Shown here one piece after another: positions 22,571-33,169 of a DNA stretch of 64,000 nucleotides. The position numbers were made by a program, and so were the translations under genes. Each line of letters starts with the position of its first letter. Position 1 is the first letter of the stretch. Location: assembly GCA_018697195.1 (NCBI GenBank), contig JAGMWU010000027.1, positions 15,577,219-15,641,218 on the forward strand. The letters run 5' to 3'. Below the pieces are notes generated by a model that had not been told where the DNA came from, ran no database searches, and was given only the letters and a program-made list of their open reading frames with translations. The DNA comes from Certhia americana. Its lineage: Eukaryota; Chordata; Aves; Passeriformes; Certhiidae.

Positions 22571-22875
22571 TGTTGCAATACGACACGAATGAACACACAC
22601 ACACACACAACACCTTTCCTCGAGCAAGGCAGAAGAAGAAGAGGAAGTTTATTATAAAACTCTGATTTATATAGATTACACACATTGTCCCTTGATTAGT
22701 CTAACAGGTGATCTCCTCTGAGACCACACTGGTCAAACCATAGGTCCATCAACTCTCACTTCCTTTTTAGAAAGGAATGTAAGCAATCGTTTACAGAGAT
22801 GTGTGTGTGTGAATCTGACTCCAGAAATTCAAAACATCAGAAGGCTAGATGAAACATGCAAAAGCAAGGGCGACA
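22571..22875 (-). mobile_element. Solo LTR-F in ERVK2 gag, TSD GATGAG
   Basis: 305 bp, TGTTGCAATACGACACG to AAGGGCGACA on the plus strand, with a perfect 6-bp duplication GATGAG (22565-22570 and 22876-22881). It is the same family as the two LTRs of ERVK3 (42442-42747, 47537-47842) and the solo copy at 61170-61475; comparison with the AATAAA-bearing copy gives minus polarity. Capsid similarity resumes directly after it. Confidence 0.95.
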
Positions 22876-23228
22876 GATGAGCATCTGAGACAACTGTTGT
22901 GTAAACAGTTGGCAAGAGATAACGCAAATCACGACTGTAAAAAGATTATACAGGCTCTGCCAGGAGACCCATCAGTGATTGAAATGATCCAGGCATGTGC
23001 AAATGTAGGTTCCATTGACCATGAGGCCTCTACTCAAGGGGCTGCCATATGGCGCCAGCGAACAGCCTCAGGGGAGGGACAACAGAAACAGGGGAAAAAC
23101 AAGGGGAAAAAAAAAAAGCAGAAACTACAGCAATAAAAGGCTGAGACAGCCTCATTACTATGTGCCAGGTGTGCAAGACCAGATCATTATGCAAGTCAAT
23201 GCAAGGCTAAGACACATGCTAATGGACA

Positions 23229-24010
23229 GTGCTTGTCAGGTCCAGGAAATGGGCAGACAAATCCCAAGGGGTACAGCTTGTTCAGATACAAGCAGTGCTT
23301 CACAGCACTGGCACAGGATTGCTCAGCTGGTTTACAGGTGGCACCCACAGCTCAGCCGGGTTGGATGTACACACCGCAACAACAGTAATCCTAGACTCTA
23401 ACAATGTACATAAGATTCCCTTGGATGCCTCTGGACCTTTAGGCCAAGGGCTGAGTGCACTGCTTGTGGGAAGATCTAGTGCCACTCTCCAAGGAATCTT
23501 TGCACATCCAGGAGTCATTGATTTTGACTTTACAGGTCAGATCTGTGCTTTAGTTTCCATGCCTTCCCTCCCATCACTATCCCAGCAGGAACTCAAATTG
23601 CTCAGCTTGTGCCTTTTTGCTCATGTTTCCCCAGGACTGATCAGTGAGATCGTAAAGACAGTGGCTTTGGATTCACAGGACCGCCACAAGTCTTTTGCAC
23701 CATGAATATCTCTGATCAGCTACCACAGATGTTGTGTGCTCTGGTTTTATCTGGCACCAGCCCACCTCAGATTCAGCTCAGAGGTTTTATTGACATGGGG
23801 GAGGATGTGATGGAGATCTCCCTTTCTGCATGGCCTCCCACTTGGCTGATGGCCCCACTTGGTCAGGCCATTGAAGGCTTGGGGAGCCCAACACAGTCCT
23901 TTGTTAGTCAACGGCCTTGGTTGATCAAAAAAGGGCAGACAGCCTCAGTCCGACCCTACATTACCGCAGCTCCAATCAACCTCTGGGGGTGGGATGTCTT
24001 GGCAGCCTAG
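23229..24010 (+). pseudogene. ERVK2 dUTPase and protease
   Basis: dUTPase at 23229-23705 has G-L-D-V-H-T-A, L-L-V-G-R-S-S and G-V-I-D-F-D-F-T-G-Q-I motifs, close to a complete domain. A protease frame overlaps its end at 23702-24010. There the active site reads F-I-D-M-G-E-D (23792-23800 for D-M-G), so the catalytic threonine of D-T-G is methionine, a single C-to-T change. The protease end W-G-W-D-V-L precedes RT as in betaretroviruses. The protease is inactive by motif. Confidence 0.85.
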
Positions 24011-24051
24011 GGAGTGCGAATTGAAACAAATTTTTAACTGGGGCCATTGCA

Positions 24052-24299
24052 ATGAAGGGCGCAAAATATCCTATGCCACCTTTACAATGGCTGGTCAATA
24101 CATCTATTTGGCAAACCCAGTGGCCCCTGACAAAAGACAAATTGATTGCCTTTCGCCAATTGGTCCAAGAACAGTTGCAACAGAGACACATTGAACATTC
24201 TACTAGTCCCTGGAATATCCCTGTTTTTGTCATAAAGAAAAAATCTGGGAAATGGAGATTGTTACAGGATCTCAGGAAAATTAATGCAGTGATGGAAAG
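24052..24299 (+). pseudogene. ERVK2 RT, N-terminal part
   Basis: RT fingers: W-P-L-T-K-D-K-L near 24120, S-P-W-N-I-P-V-F near 24208, K-S-G-K-W-R-L-L near 24241, I-N-A-V near 24280. It is cut at 24299 by the C1 element and resumes at 27285 on the far side. Confidence 0.88.
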
Positions 24300-24655
24300 T
24301 GTGGAAGAAGAGTTAGAGAATAAGGGACATGTGAATCTACATCAATTTGCAAGTTTAGAGTTAGCAAAGTTTAAGACTCAGCTAAGCTGACAAGGTCACC
24401 GTGCTCTTGTAGGAGAGCATTATAACAACAAGGAAGTTTTGTAGCTGATAAAGGGGGAAAGGAATGTTAACACTGATCCACAAGTGTAAGAAACTAAGAG
24501 GAGTTAATGTTTCTGTGAGTAGCAAATGATTAGCCTGCTTTTGCACTACGTATGAGCTTCATTATGAATTGTATAAAAGACATAACTAACGGAATAAAGT
24601 TGAGACTTACTGATCTCTCATATTGAGAGCAGTCTGTCTCCCGCTGACCCCAACA
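24300..24655 (+). mobile_element. C1 5' LTR
   Basis: 356 bp, TGTGGAAG to CCCAACA. TATAAAAG near 24570 and AATAAAG near 24592 lie in promoter and poly-A order. Confidence 0.93.
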
Positions 24656-24657
24656 AA

Positions 24658-24678
24658 TGGCGCCCGATCAGCAGGGAC
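24658..24678 (+). promoter_or_regulatory. C1 primer-binding site, altered Lys type
   Basis: TGGCGCCCGATCAGCAGGGAC starts two bases after the LTR. C2 has TGGCGCCCGAACAGGGAC, the standard tRNA-Lys complement; C1 carries a three-base gain and a substitution. Confidence 0.85.
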
Positions 24679-25459
24679 CTGAGAGGACCTGCAAGACTTA
24701 GTGGCCATGAAGCCACAGGAGAGAGAAGCCACAGGGGTCCGTGCAGGTGTTCAGGTCTTCTGGCGGCATAGACGGTGATAAGCAGACGATAGAATCTGCC
24801 GCACCCCAGGCGACCTCAGCGGAGAGTCCTAGCCAATATGTGCTACCGAAACCTCGCAAAACTGCAACAGTGCTGATGGTATCAATGAAGAGGCAAGCAG
24901 CAGGTGATTTACTTACTTGCTTCCCAGAGAAGCGTTAGATTAAGAGAATAAATCTTCGTAAGGAGCTCCCTAATCCTTTCACGTATAAGACTTTTACATT
25001 TTGTGCCTTGAGCTGACCTGCTATGAAGAACTCTGCAGAACTCTGGCTAGAAAAAGCAAAACTTTACATTCTCGAGTGACAGAAGAAAAACAGCCAGAGA
25101 AAAAGACTGAAAAAATAGGAAAGGACTCTAAAACTCTGCATAAGAAAAGTGCTATAAACTTGACCGAGAGAAGAGGAAACCGAAGGCGCCTCGGGAACTC
25201 CTCCATTTGGACCTGCAGGACGGGACCAGGAAAGCTACCGGAGAGATTTTACAGACACATATATGGGTGAGATGGTTCAGACATAAGATCACACAAAAGG
25301 CTTGTTCTCACAGAACAGCTGGGCATTTTCACAGCAAGCCCACAAGATACAGCGGCCTTGAAGTTACTGTCTTAACAGCAGACAGAAGAACTCCCACCAG
25401 AGTAGGGGGGGAGGGGAAAGATCACTCCTGAAAAGTTAGGAGAGACAAAAAACCTTAAG

Positions 25460-25960
25460 CCTCGGGGGTGCAGGGGATACGTTGCCTTTGCCCACCCCGG
25501 GCGGGGAGCACCGCGAGAGCCACAGCGGCTGCCGGGGGCAGATGGCGGGGGACCGGCGCGGAGATGCGCGGCGCAGCAGTGACCGGGGCGGCGGCGGGCG
25601 TGCGCGGTAGCGGTGGCCCGCGCCGGGACCGCGGCAAGCGGCGGCAGAACGGTGCCGGTAACCAACAACGCGGGCAGCACATGCGTCCGGCACGGACGGG
25701 CACAAGAGGCGCGGCGGGGAGCGGAGTGCAGCGCGTGTGACTGGTGCAGGCGCGGCGGCTACAGAAAAAGGAAAGAAAGCAGTGAGAAACGCAGTGACCG
25801 CGGGGGCACGGGTACCCCCCTCCTCCGCAGACACGGCGGGGCTCAGAGAAAAGCGAGAAAGTGCTTATCTCGTGTGCAAACATTGGCAGAGCCGTCCCAA
25901 AGCAGGAGCCGGGGGCGGGCCGTTGCCAGAGCAGAAGTTTTTTTTTTCATGTCTCCAAGG
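25460..25960 (+). other. GC-rich insert of element C with a small open frame
   Basis: A strongly GC- and CpG-rich block in an otherwise AT-rich element. A frame at 25468-25740 starts M-Q-G-I-R-C-L-C-P-P and is rich in Ala, Gly and Arg. The C2 copy has a frame with the same first ten residues and similar composition (36543-37013, minus, 156 codons). No domain is recognised. It could be a captured host CpG-island fragment, a structured RNA region or a small coding frame; the composition alone can keep frames open. Confidence 0.5.
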
Positions 25961-26928
25961 AGACGGGGACGGGGAGTGGCCAGGACTCAAAACACCAACG
26001 AGTTACGGTTGTCATAGAAACCACAGCGTTGCACAGCAGCGCCACCAGTGGTGGAACAGAAACATTGCAGCATTTTAGTCAATTTCATTTCAGATAATAA
26101 CCTGGGGAAGAGAGTGTGTTTGTATCTTAACAGGTGCAGAACAGAAAATGAATTTGAACAAAAAGCATGAAACTTTGCTGAAAAAGAAACAGATGAGAAA
26201 CAACCCCAAGAGAATAGAGACAAGAGCATGCAAATGTGAACCATACTGGTGCTGACATCACAGACTTTGGCCATCTTTTATATAAAGGACTGTAAACTGA
26301 ATTTTATATAAAAATGCAATACAAATTGTTTTGTAAATCACAGAAATTACTCTACTGATCACAACATCCAAACAAGTTCCATTGCAATTGCTAAAAAAAA
26401 GTGTTGCTCATTTCTGAGGACAAATTTGGCTTGTCATTCCTCAGATGTTAAAGGTAATACAATGCAATATTAAAAATAAAAACATCAAAGCAAAAGATCT
26501 GTTGATTAACATAATCAAAATTAGAGTGATAATTTTATCACATAGAAAAATAAAAAATCCATAATTGTTCTTCTAACAAATGCAATGGCAAGAGCAGTGC
26601 TGAAACAATTGGATGCTGTGTTCAACCAATTTGAGATTTTCATACACATGGAAAAAGTTTCTAAAATTAAGTTTGTATGTATTAATAGATATTGTAATTA
26701 TTTTAATGTTTTATATCTCTTGTAAAGTAGCATATTATAATTAGCTTAAAATAGAGTTTAACCTTTTAATAAAGATAATAGTTATTAAAGTAAAATTTAA
26801 TTAAGTAAGGCATAAAATAGTAAAGCATTTATCCTTTTATTGATAATAGAGAGTTGAATAATTTTAAAATGTATAACACGTAAAATTAGCAATGCTATGA
26901 TAGTTGCCCAAAAAGAAAACAAGGGAAT

Positions 26929-27284
26929 TGTGGAAGAAGAGTTAGAGAATAAGGGACATGTGAATCTACATCAATTTGCAAGTGTAGAGTTAGCAAAGTT
27001 TAAGACTCAGCTAAGCTGACAAGGTCACCGTGCCTTTGTAGGAGAGCGTTATAACAACAAGGAAGTTTTGTAGCTGATAAAGGGGGAAAGGAATGTTAAC
27101 ACTGATCCACAAGTGTAAGAAACTAAGAGGAGTTAACGTTTCTGTGAGTAGTGAATGATTAGCTTGCTTTTGCACTACGTATGAGCTTCATTATGAATTG
27201 TATAAAAGACATAACTAATGGAATAAAGTTGAGACTTACTGATCTCTCATATTGAGAGCAGTCTGTCTCCCGCTGACCCCAACA
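26929..27284 (+). mobile_element. C1 3' LTR
   Basis: 356 bp, nearly identical to the 5' LTR. It is preceded by a purine-rich AAAAAGAAAACAAGGGAA at about 26910-26927. Confidence 0.93.
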
Positions 27285-28060
27285 GAAAGGATGGGGGCAC
27301 TGCAACCAGGTATGCCCTCGCCCACCATGCTCCCTGCAAGGTGCGGCATCTTGATCATTGATTTGAAGGTTTGTTTTTTCACAATTCCTTTGTGCCCTGC
27401 TGACAGGCCAAAATTTGCCTTTACTGTGACTGCAATTAACAATGCTGAGCCTGGGCAGTGATATCAATGGAAATTTTGCCACAGGGCTGTCGCAACAGCC
27501 CAACTATTTGTCAATGATACATGGCTCAGGCCTTGTCTGGACTTTGCAAGCAGTTTCCTAACTCGTATTGATATCATTACATGGACAGCATCCTGGTGGC
27601 AGCTTCTACCCAGAATGAGTTGCTGAGGATACAGCCTCAGCTGTTTGCTACCTTGTGCTGTTATGTACTGCAAGTGGCCCCAGAAAAAGTCCAGTAGCAC
27701 CCTTCTTGGAAATATTTGGGGGTCAAAATTTTGGACCAAACCATTCACCATCAAGAGGTGCAATTCATGGATCCTGTTAAGACTCTGAATGATGCCCAGA
27801 TATTGCTGGGTGTTATCGGTTGGTTACGTCCTTATTTAGGGCTGACCATGGCACAGTTGTCCCCATTTTTTGACATTCTAAAGGAGGACTCTGACCTGAA
27901 TTCACCTTGGAGATTGACCCCTGAGGCGCAGCAAGCTCTGGAGGAGGTGCAGCAAGCCTTTTCTGCTCATCAGGTATATCAAGTAGATCCTTTCATTGAC
28001 ATCACTGTTTTTATCATCAGTCCAGACTTACCTCATGCAGTTTTCGTTGGCCAATGAAGT
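27285..28060 (+). pseudogene. ERVK2 RT, palm to thumb
   Basis: Resumes after C1. [12 protein letters not shown] near 27352 and K-F-A-F-T-V near 27410 are palm motifs. The catalytic box reads Y-M-D-S (27578-27589), losing the second aspartate. The thumb and connection region is at 27716-28057, with S-P-F-F-D-I-L-K near 27862. Frameshifts at about 27460 and 27700 break it. Confidence 0.85.
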
Positions 28061-28865
28061 GATAAATGGTATGATCCCTTGCACATTTCCGAATGGGTCT
28101 TTTTGCCACATCAGCCAAAAAAGACAGCACCCACGGTGTTTGAATTGTTTGCTCAATTGATAATCAAATGCCATCAGGGATGTTAACAATTGATGGCATC
28201 TGATCCTGCAAAAATTATTCTTCCTATAGAGCGGGAGTCCTTTGAATGGAGCTTTATTAATAGTGCTCTTTTACAAAGTGCATTGCAAAACTTTTCAGGG
28301 CAGATTGCCTATCATCTGCTCAGCCATAAGCCATTGCAAATGGCAAAAAACCCCAAGCTGTTGTTGTGACCCAAGAATAGTCAGGTGCCGGTGCAAGGTC
28401 CCACTGCCTTTACTGATGGGTCAGGCAAAACAGGGAAAGCCATTGTTACCTGGGAGGATGAATCTGGATGGCAAGTGTTGGAAGGCCATGAATCAGGCTC
28501 GGCTCAAATGGTTAAATTGTAGGCTGTCGCCATGGCATTCCAAAGATTCTCTCAGGTACCTTTGAATTTGGTCACTGACTCTGCTTATGTTGCAGACATA
28601 ACTCAAAGTTTGGATTTCTGTCTTCTGAAGAAAGTCAACAATGCAGCTTTGTTTCAGCTGTTGAAAACCTTATGGTGTGCAATTCAGACCTGAGTTCATT
28701 CATATTATATTCTACACATAAGCCATACAAATTTGTCAGGTTTCCTAGGCAGAAGGTCATGCCAGAGATGATAGGTTAGCTAACCCTGGATGGGTTGCAC
28801 CTCAGCCTGACAAGATTGCACAAGCCAGAGCGTCACATGATTTTTTCCATCAGAGTGCACATACT
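28061..28865 (+). pseudogene. ERVK2 RNase H region
   Basis: F-T-D-G-S-G-K near 28409 (Asp codon at 28415) and V-T-D-S-A-Y near 28569 mark two RNase H catalytic positions. Frames shift several times between 28060 and 28860. The H-Q-S-A-H-T-L-type integrase zinc region begins near 28850. Confidence 0.75.
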
Positions 28866-29501
28866 TTGCAAAAACAATTTCAGTTAACGGTAACTGAGGC
28901 TCGTTACACTGTCACTTCATGTGCTGACTGTCATGGACTTGCTGCACCTTTACCAGCCGGGGTGAGCCCCAGAGGCCTGAAGGCCCTGCAGCTTTGGCAA
29001 ACAGATGTTACCCACATTGCTGAGTTCGGCAGGCTTAAGTATGTGCATGTGTCTATTGATACTTTCTCTTCCACCACGTGGGCATCTGCTCATACAGGAG
29101 AAAATGGTCCTGATGTGATTGTCCATTGGAGGATGTCTTTTGCGGTTTTGGGCATTCCTTCTGCTGTGAAAACTGACTATGGCCCTGTTTATGTCTCACA
29201 AAAGATGTGGCAATTTTTGCATTTGTGGGGAGTTTCCCATAACCTTGGCATTCCACATTCCCCAACAGGTCAAGCCATTGTTGAACACGCTCATGGTACC
29301 CTAAAGTGTGTTTTGGACAAACAGAAAAAGGGAATGAATGCCTGGAGAAACTCCACACAGTCGATTGGAAAAAACTCTGTATACAATCAATCACCTTACA
29401 GTGCCATCAAATTCAAACAACCCTATCATTGTAAATCACTTTGCCTTGTTACAGGCTTCAGACGAGATACGCATACCCCAAGCGAAGGTTTGGATACGTG
29501 A
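28866..29501 (+). pseudogene. ERVK2 integrase with intact D,D-35-E
   Basis: A 211-codon frame. The zinc-domain Cys pair is C-A-D-C (residues 19-22). The core has Asp47 (about 29004), Asp104 (29175) and Glu140 (29283), with exactly 35 residues between the last two. I-P-H-S-P-T-G-Q-A-I-V-E is clear. The C-terminal domain expected after residue 170 is shifted to another frame and fades by 29570. No env follows. The core is remarkably clean for an element otherwise so broken. Confidence 0.85.
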
Positions 29502-30839
29502 CCTAACCATGAATAAGCCCTCGACCCACACAGTTGTGAAGGCAGCTACCAGGCCTTGTGGCCTTTGATGCTGCCTTCTGCCCACATAGCAGCTCTGATG
29601 CATTAAAATCTACCTTTGGCTACTACATTGGACCCATCCCATTTTTATAGCCCCACTCCCCCAGCCAAACCGGGTCAGAAGTAGCAGGAGAAACCCTTCC
29701 CCCCAGACTGCTACAGGTATCCATCTTTGAAAGGTGGTCTCCTGAAAGATTAAATTTGGCATGTGGTTTCCACTTCTCAGAGGTGGCCTTCTGAAATTTT
29801 TGCAGCACACATCTTTTGGACAAGGTAAGCAGCTATGCTGAGTCTTGGTGTGCAGCTGATCAAGTGCCCCAGGCAGGTAATGCCCAGTAACAGTGTTCTG
29901 GCACCTTTGTATGGGATCAGTTCCTGGATGTTTTGTATTTTGGAGGAGGAAATTCCATTAAAAGAAATGGCTTAGAGTCCCTCTGTCTGACAAAGAAAGC
30001 AAGTTTGGATGTGCACTTTAGGTGATCTTTGTGAATTTAAAGGCTTTTCTCAATAGGTAGTTCTCTGGGTTAGAGCTGTTGAACTGTCAGGAATGCAGAT
30101 GCCAAGCTGTTGAGCTTTTTGTCCTGGTAGCTTTAGTGTGTCAGCAGTCCCTGGGGCTGTTCCATTTGGATCCTCACTCAGTGAGACTGAAGGCTTAGGA
30201 CAGTACTTGGAGCTGAGAAGGAAACTACCAATAGCAGGGTGTGTTCTGGTAGCTTGATGGGTGTAGTTGAAGTTGTAGGTAGCAAGAGATTTCTCAGCTG
30301 GCACTTTTGTGAGCTCTGGTTTTGCGAGATGTTTTCTGGTTTGTGGCCAGACTCTCCAAGGGTTAAAATATTTGTTAGGGCAGTGGAGTTTGTGTTGCTG
30401 CTTGAGTATAATGCAAAGAAGAGTATGCACTTGGAAGGGGAAGATCAGTGAAATCTTTTTGTCCTGACACAGTTGATTTGAGAGCAGGGACATTTCTAAC
30501 TAGGCTCTGCACCTGGGGTGGTCTTGAGCTGGGTGAGATTTCCTTCTTTTTTGAGTCGACAGCGTCATTGTGTGGTTGTTTTAATGAGCACTGACAGTGC
30601 CCAGGAAAAAGCCAAGCACTTTTCTAGCCTGGCCCTATTTGCGTGGGAGCAGTTCGTGGAAGAGCACTGCTGTGGATCCTGGCTTTTGCAGATTAACAGA
30701 TTGTGATCTTGCATGTAGCGGTGAAGGAAGAGGAATCTTTTCATTGAAGGCTGTGCAGATTATAGGCCACAAAAGAAAAGACAATTCCAGCACCACCTCT
30801 TGCTTTTAGAACCTTTTCTGTGTTCAACGTGTAAGTTGC
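29502..30839. other. No gene recognised
   Basis: About 1.3 kb without recognisable retroviral, host or RNA gene. I found no env after ERVK2 and no LTR ends. Open frames are short and lack domains. Confidence 0.5.
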
Positions 30840-31990
30840 ACCCACTAAACAGCATCAAAATCCGTGGAGATATTCACTTTCTCTCAAGCTCTGTGGACCA
30901 TCTTATCCTCTCACTCTTGCAGGTCTCAAACTCCTTCAAAATGTCCAGCAGCTGCTTTCAAAGAGAAAGTCCGAGAACAAAAATCCAGGGCCAATCTTCA
31001 CCTTCCCTTTGAAGTCTGTAAGCTAGATGAAACACACTAGTGATTTGCACTTTCCTTCTCAACTATATATATAGCATCATCACATTCTCTCAAAGTGGCA
31101 GAGTCCATCCTTCTAGTGAAGCGATTCCAGCTGCAGATCAGACTGAGAGATGTGCTAGGACAGAAAACATTTGCTGACCTTCCCTCTTCCCTGTAAAAAC
31201 TAATACTTGCGGTGCAAACACTTCCACACAACACCTTCAGTGTCATCGAGTCGAAGAAGCTAGAACTCACACAGATGGAAGTGTCAGGTCAGTAGATGTT
31301 CTTAAAGAACCCCTCTCTAAGTAGCATTTAAATAGGCACAACACAGTGCAGCTCTGTGCTTTCCTTCTCAGATAGACATGCCATCACATTTTTCACTTTT
31401 GCAGCTTCATTGATAACTTCCAGCAGCTACTTTCATAGGAAAAGGCTCTAGAAGTAAAAGCCAGTGCTGGGATGCACCTTCGCCAAGCCGCACGTAAGCC
31501 GCATCAAACACCAGTGACAGTGCACTCTGTACTTCCCTTCCCCACTGCATCTACCTTTGTATTCTCTGTATCTTGGAGCCTAAAGGTAAGCACACTTGTT
31601 TCCTCAGAGGGCTGGAAGAGAAATAGATAGCAGCATAGGTAGCTCTCATTGAACTTCCTGCTTGTGACTGCCAACATAAATTCAGCCAGCAAGTAGGTGG
31701 CAGCCATGCGCCTTATGCAGTCTGTATGCTGTGCACACAATCATAGTGCTCTGCTTCTTTGCTGTCACATTTTCATTCTCCTGTCGGTCAATAGTCATCT
31801 ACTTCTCACATAGAACCACTGTACTGGCAGTGAAGTGCTTCAGCACACTGCTTCTGCCAAAACATGCCTGGGCCATGCACTTTCCTTCTCTGTGCTATTT
31901 AGCACCACGTTCTGCCTGACTTGTATTCTGAACATAAACAGAAAAATTTTCGGCTACATCTTGCACAAATTTAATTTTCTTAAAATTTTA
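30840..31990. repeat. Degenerate tandem repeat, unit about 190-250 bp
   Basis: The phrase CCAGCAGCT(G/A)CTTTCA recurs at about 30948 and 31418. The phrase GCACTTTCCTTCTC or a close variant recurs near 31048, 31358 (GTGCTTTCCTTCTC), 31530 and 31880. CACATT(C/T)TCTCA-like and GAAACAC/CAAACAC words recur in the same order. Units are strongly diverged and of uneven length. It precedes the PBS of gamma provirus E and might be part of its U3. Confidence 0.5.
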
Positions 31991-32019
31991 ACTGAGAAGT
32001 GGGCTTCACTTCTCATAAT

Positions 32020-32037
32020 TGGGAGCTCGTCTGGGAT
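32020..32037 (+). promoter_or_regulatory. Primer-binding site of gamma provirus E, tRNA-Pro type
   Basis: TGGGAGCTCGTCTGGGAT differs at two positions from the usual tRNA-Pro complement used by gammaretroviruses. It lies a few bases after a TCTCA that would end the 5' LTR; the LTR start is not visible to me. Confidence 0.8.
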
Positions 32038-33169
32038 GGATGCTGCTTCTCCGTGGCCCTAGGAGATTTCAAGCCAGAGGCACGCCAAGCTGATTTCAGT
32101 GGCTCAATCAGCTTCTTCTGGCATCATCAGCAATTCCAGGCTGACACCCCATGAACAAGAAGGGACTCATAAAGCAAAATAAAGGGGGAAGGATAAAGGG
32201 TCCCTGAGAAACCATGGTAACTGGGCCACAATTCTTGCACATGAAGACCTGGACAGGAAAAGGGACTGTAAGTACTGTGCGGGGGGCAGTGTACGGGGGA
32301 TTGACTGGTGTGCATGTGAAACACGGACTGGACAGTCTAGACCTGTGGAGTGAGTGCAAAAACTTTCTAGCTGTGGTTCTGTGTCTCCACAAGGAGACCA
32401 GCTGGCAAAGAGATGAACCAAAAGGCAAAGACTGAGTGATCCCCTGGGGTATCTGCGATAGGGTCCCAGGGAGGGGTTGGACCACTAAGATAGAGAAAGG
32501 AGAGGGAGCAATTTCCTAGGCAGCCCACTAGGAAATAGGGAACGGGAATAAAGGTCCCCAATTTCAAAAGGTTGCCAGATTGAGGGTTGGGGTCCATGAA
32601 GGCTGGAAAAATTCCTCCAGATGGGAAGTGTGGATTTGAAGGTTACAAAAATATCCTATATCCAAGAGCATCTGCAGCTGGCCAATAACATTTGAGATAT
32701 TGATCATATACCCTAAATTAGAGTATTTTTACTTGATAAGTAATACCCGTAAGTGAAGGTTAACAAGTGATTTGAAAATAAAGGTACCTTATTGTTGTGT
32801 TGTCATTCTGTTATTATAGTGGAGTGAGTGAGTGAGTGAGTGAGTGAGTGAGTGAGTGAGTGAGTGAGTGAGTGAGAGTGAGATGTGATGTGGACATGGG
32901 GCAACTGCAGGGTAAGTACAAGGCCGTGTCTGCTTTTCCTTGGCCTGGCAATGGGAACAGCTGAAGAGGGGCAGAGCAAATGACTGTGGGTTAATGTGTA
33001 GGTTATGTAAGTTGCTGGTTTGGAGTTCAGCCTTTGTGTCTGAAAGGAGGTGGATTGTGTTGCTGGAGAGGAAAGATTTTCTGTGCTTAGTGTGGGAAAC
33101 AACTGTGAGGAGTAGATGGTGTCCAAGCTGCTGGAAGAGTGAATTAGAGCAAAGGAATAGGGATCAGGG
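32038..33169 (+). other. Leader of provirus E
   Basis: Untranslated leader between PBS and gag, long for a gammaretrovirus. It contains a (GAGT)n microsatellite and no recognisable gene. A packaging signal is expected here but cannot be pointed to. Confidence 0.55.
32822..32877. repeat. (GAGT)n microsatellite
   Basis: About 13-14 tandem tetranucleotide units in the E leader. Confidence 0.95.

Larger units (their letters stand above)
20880..23202 (+). pseudogene. ERVK2 gag, split by solo LTR-F
   Basis: Betaretrovirus-type gag. A proline/valine-rich region with internal repetition lies at about 20900-21700. The capsid is at 21722-22396, with W-R-A-V-Q-D-L-Q-D-K-V near residue 126 and a W-R-Q-M helix near 197. 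It continues at 22397-22570 and, after the LTR-F insert, at 22876-23136. One zinc knuckle, C-A-R-C-A-R-P-D-H-Y-A-S-Q-C (23161-23202), follows a stop at 23137. The N-terminal matrix and any 5' LTR are not recognisable in 20421-20880. Stops at about 22396 and 23137 break the frame. Confidence 0.82.
24300..27284 (+). mobile_element. Element C1: complete non-autonomous LTR retrotransposon, TSD GAAAG
   Basis: A 2985-bp unit with two 356-bp LTRs (24300-24655 and 26929-27284), TG...CA ends, a perfect 5-bp duplication GAAAG (24295-24299 and 27285-27289), a Lys-type PBS and a purine-rich tract before the 3' LTR. The 2.27-kb interior has no protease, RT, integrase or env motif. It contains a leader, a GC-rich block (about 25460-25960) and an AT-rich tail (26100-26900). 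The ERVK2 RT continues on both sides. A second, inverted copy (C2) lies at 35268-38544 with the same organisation. It must have been mobilised by proteins supplied elsewhere. The two LTRs differ at only a few positions by eye, so it is fairly young. Confidence 0.92.

Noticed and set aside
25455..26078. Several overlapping 80-142 codon frames on both strands in the GC-rich blocks of C1 and C2 as host genes
   Set aside because: All frames are open because GC-rich DNA has few stops; no domain is visible. Only the frame shared by both copies was kept, as a low-confidence note.
29502..30839. A host gene or env after ERVK2
   Set aside because: No splice-like, domain-like or retroviral motif could be supported.
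30840..31990. CRISPR-like spaced repeats
   Set aside because: Units are long, diverged and of uneven length, and the window is a vertebrate genome.
32020..32037. tRNA-like matches as tRNA genes
   Set aside because: They are 18-nt primer-binding sites next to LTR ends; no cloverleaf-length sequence is present.
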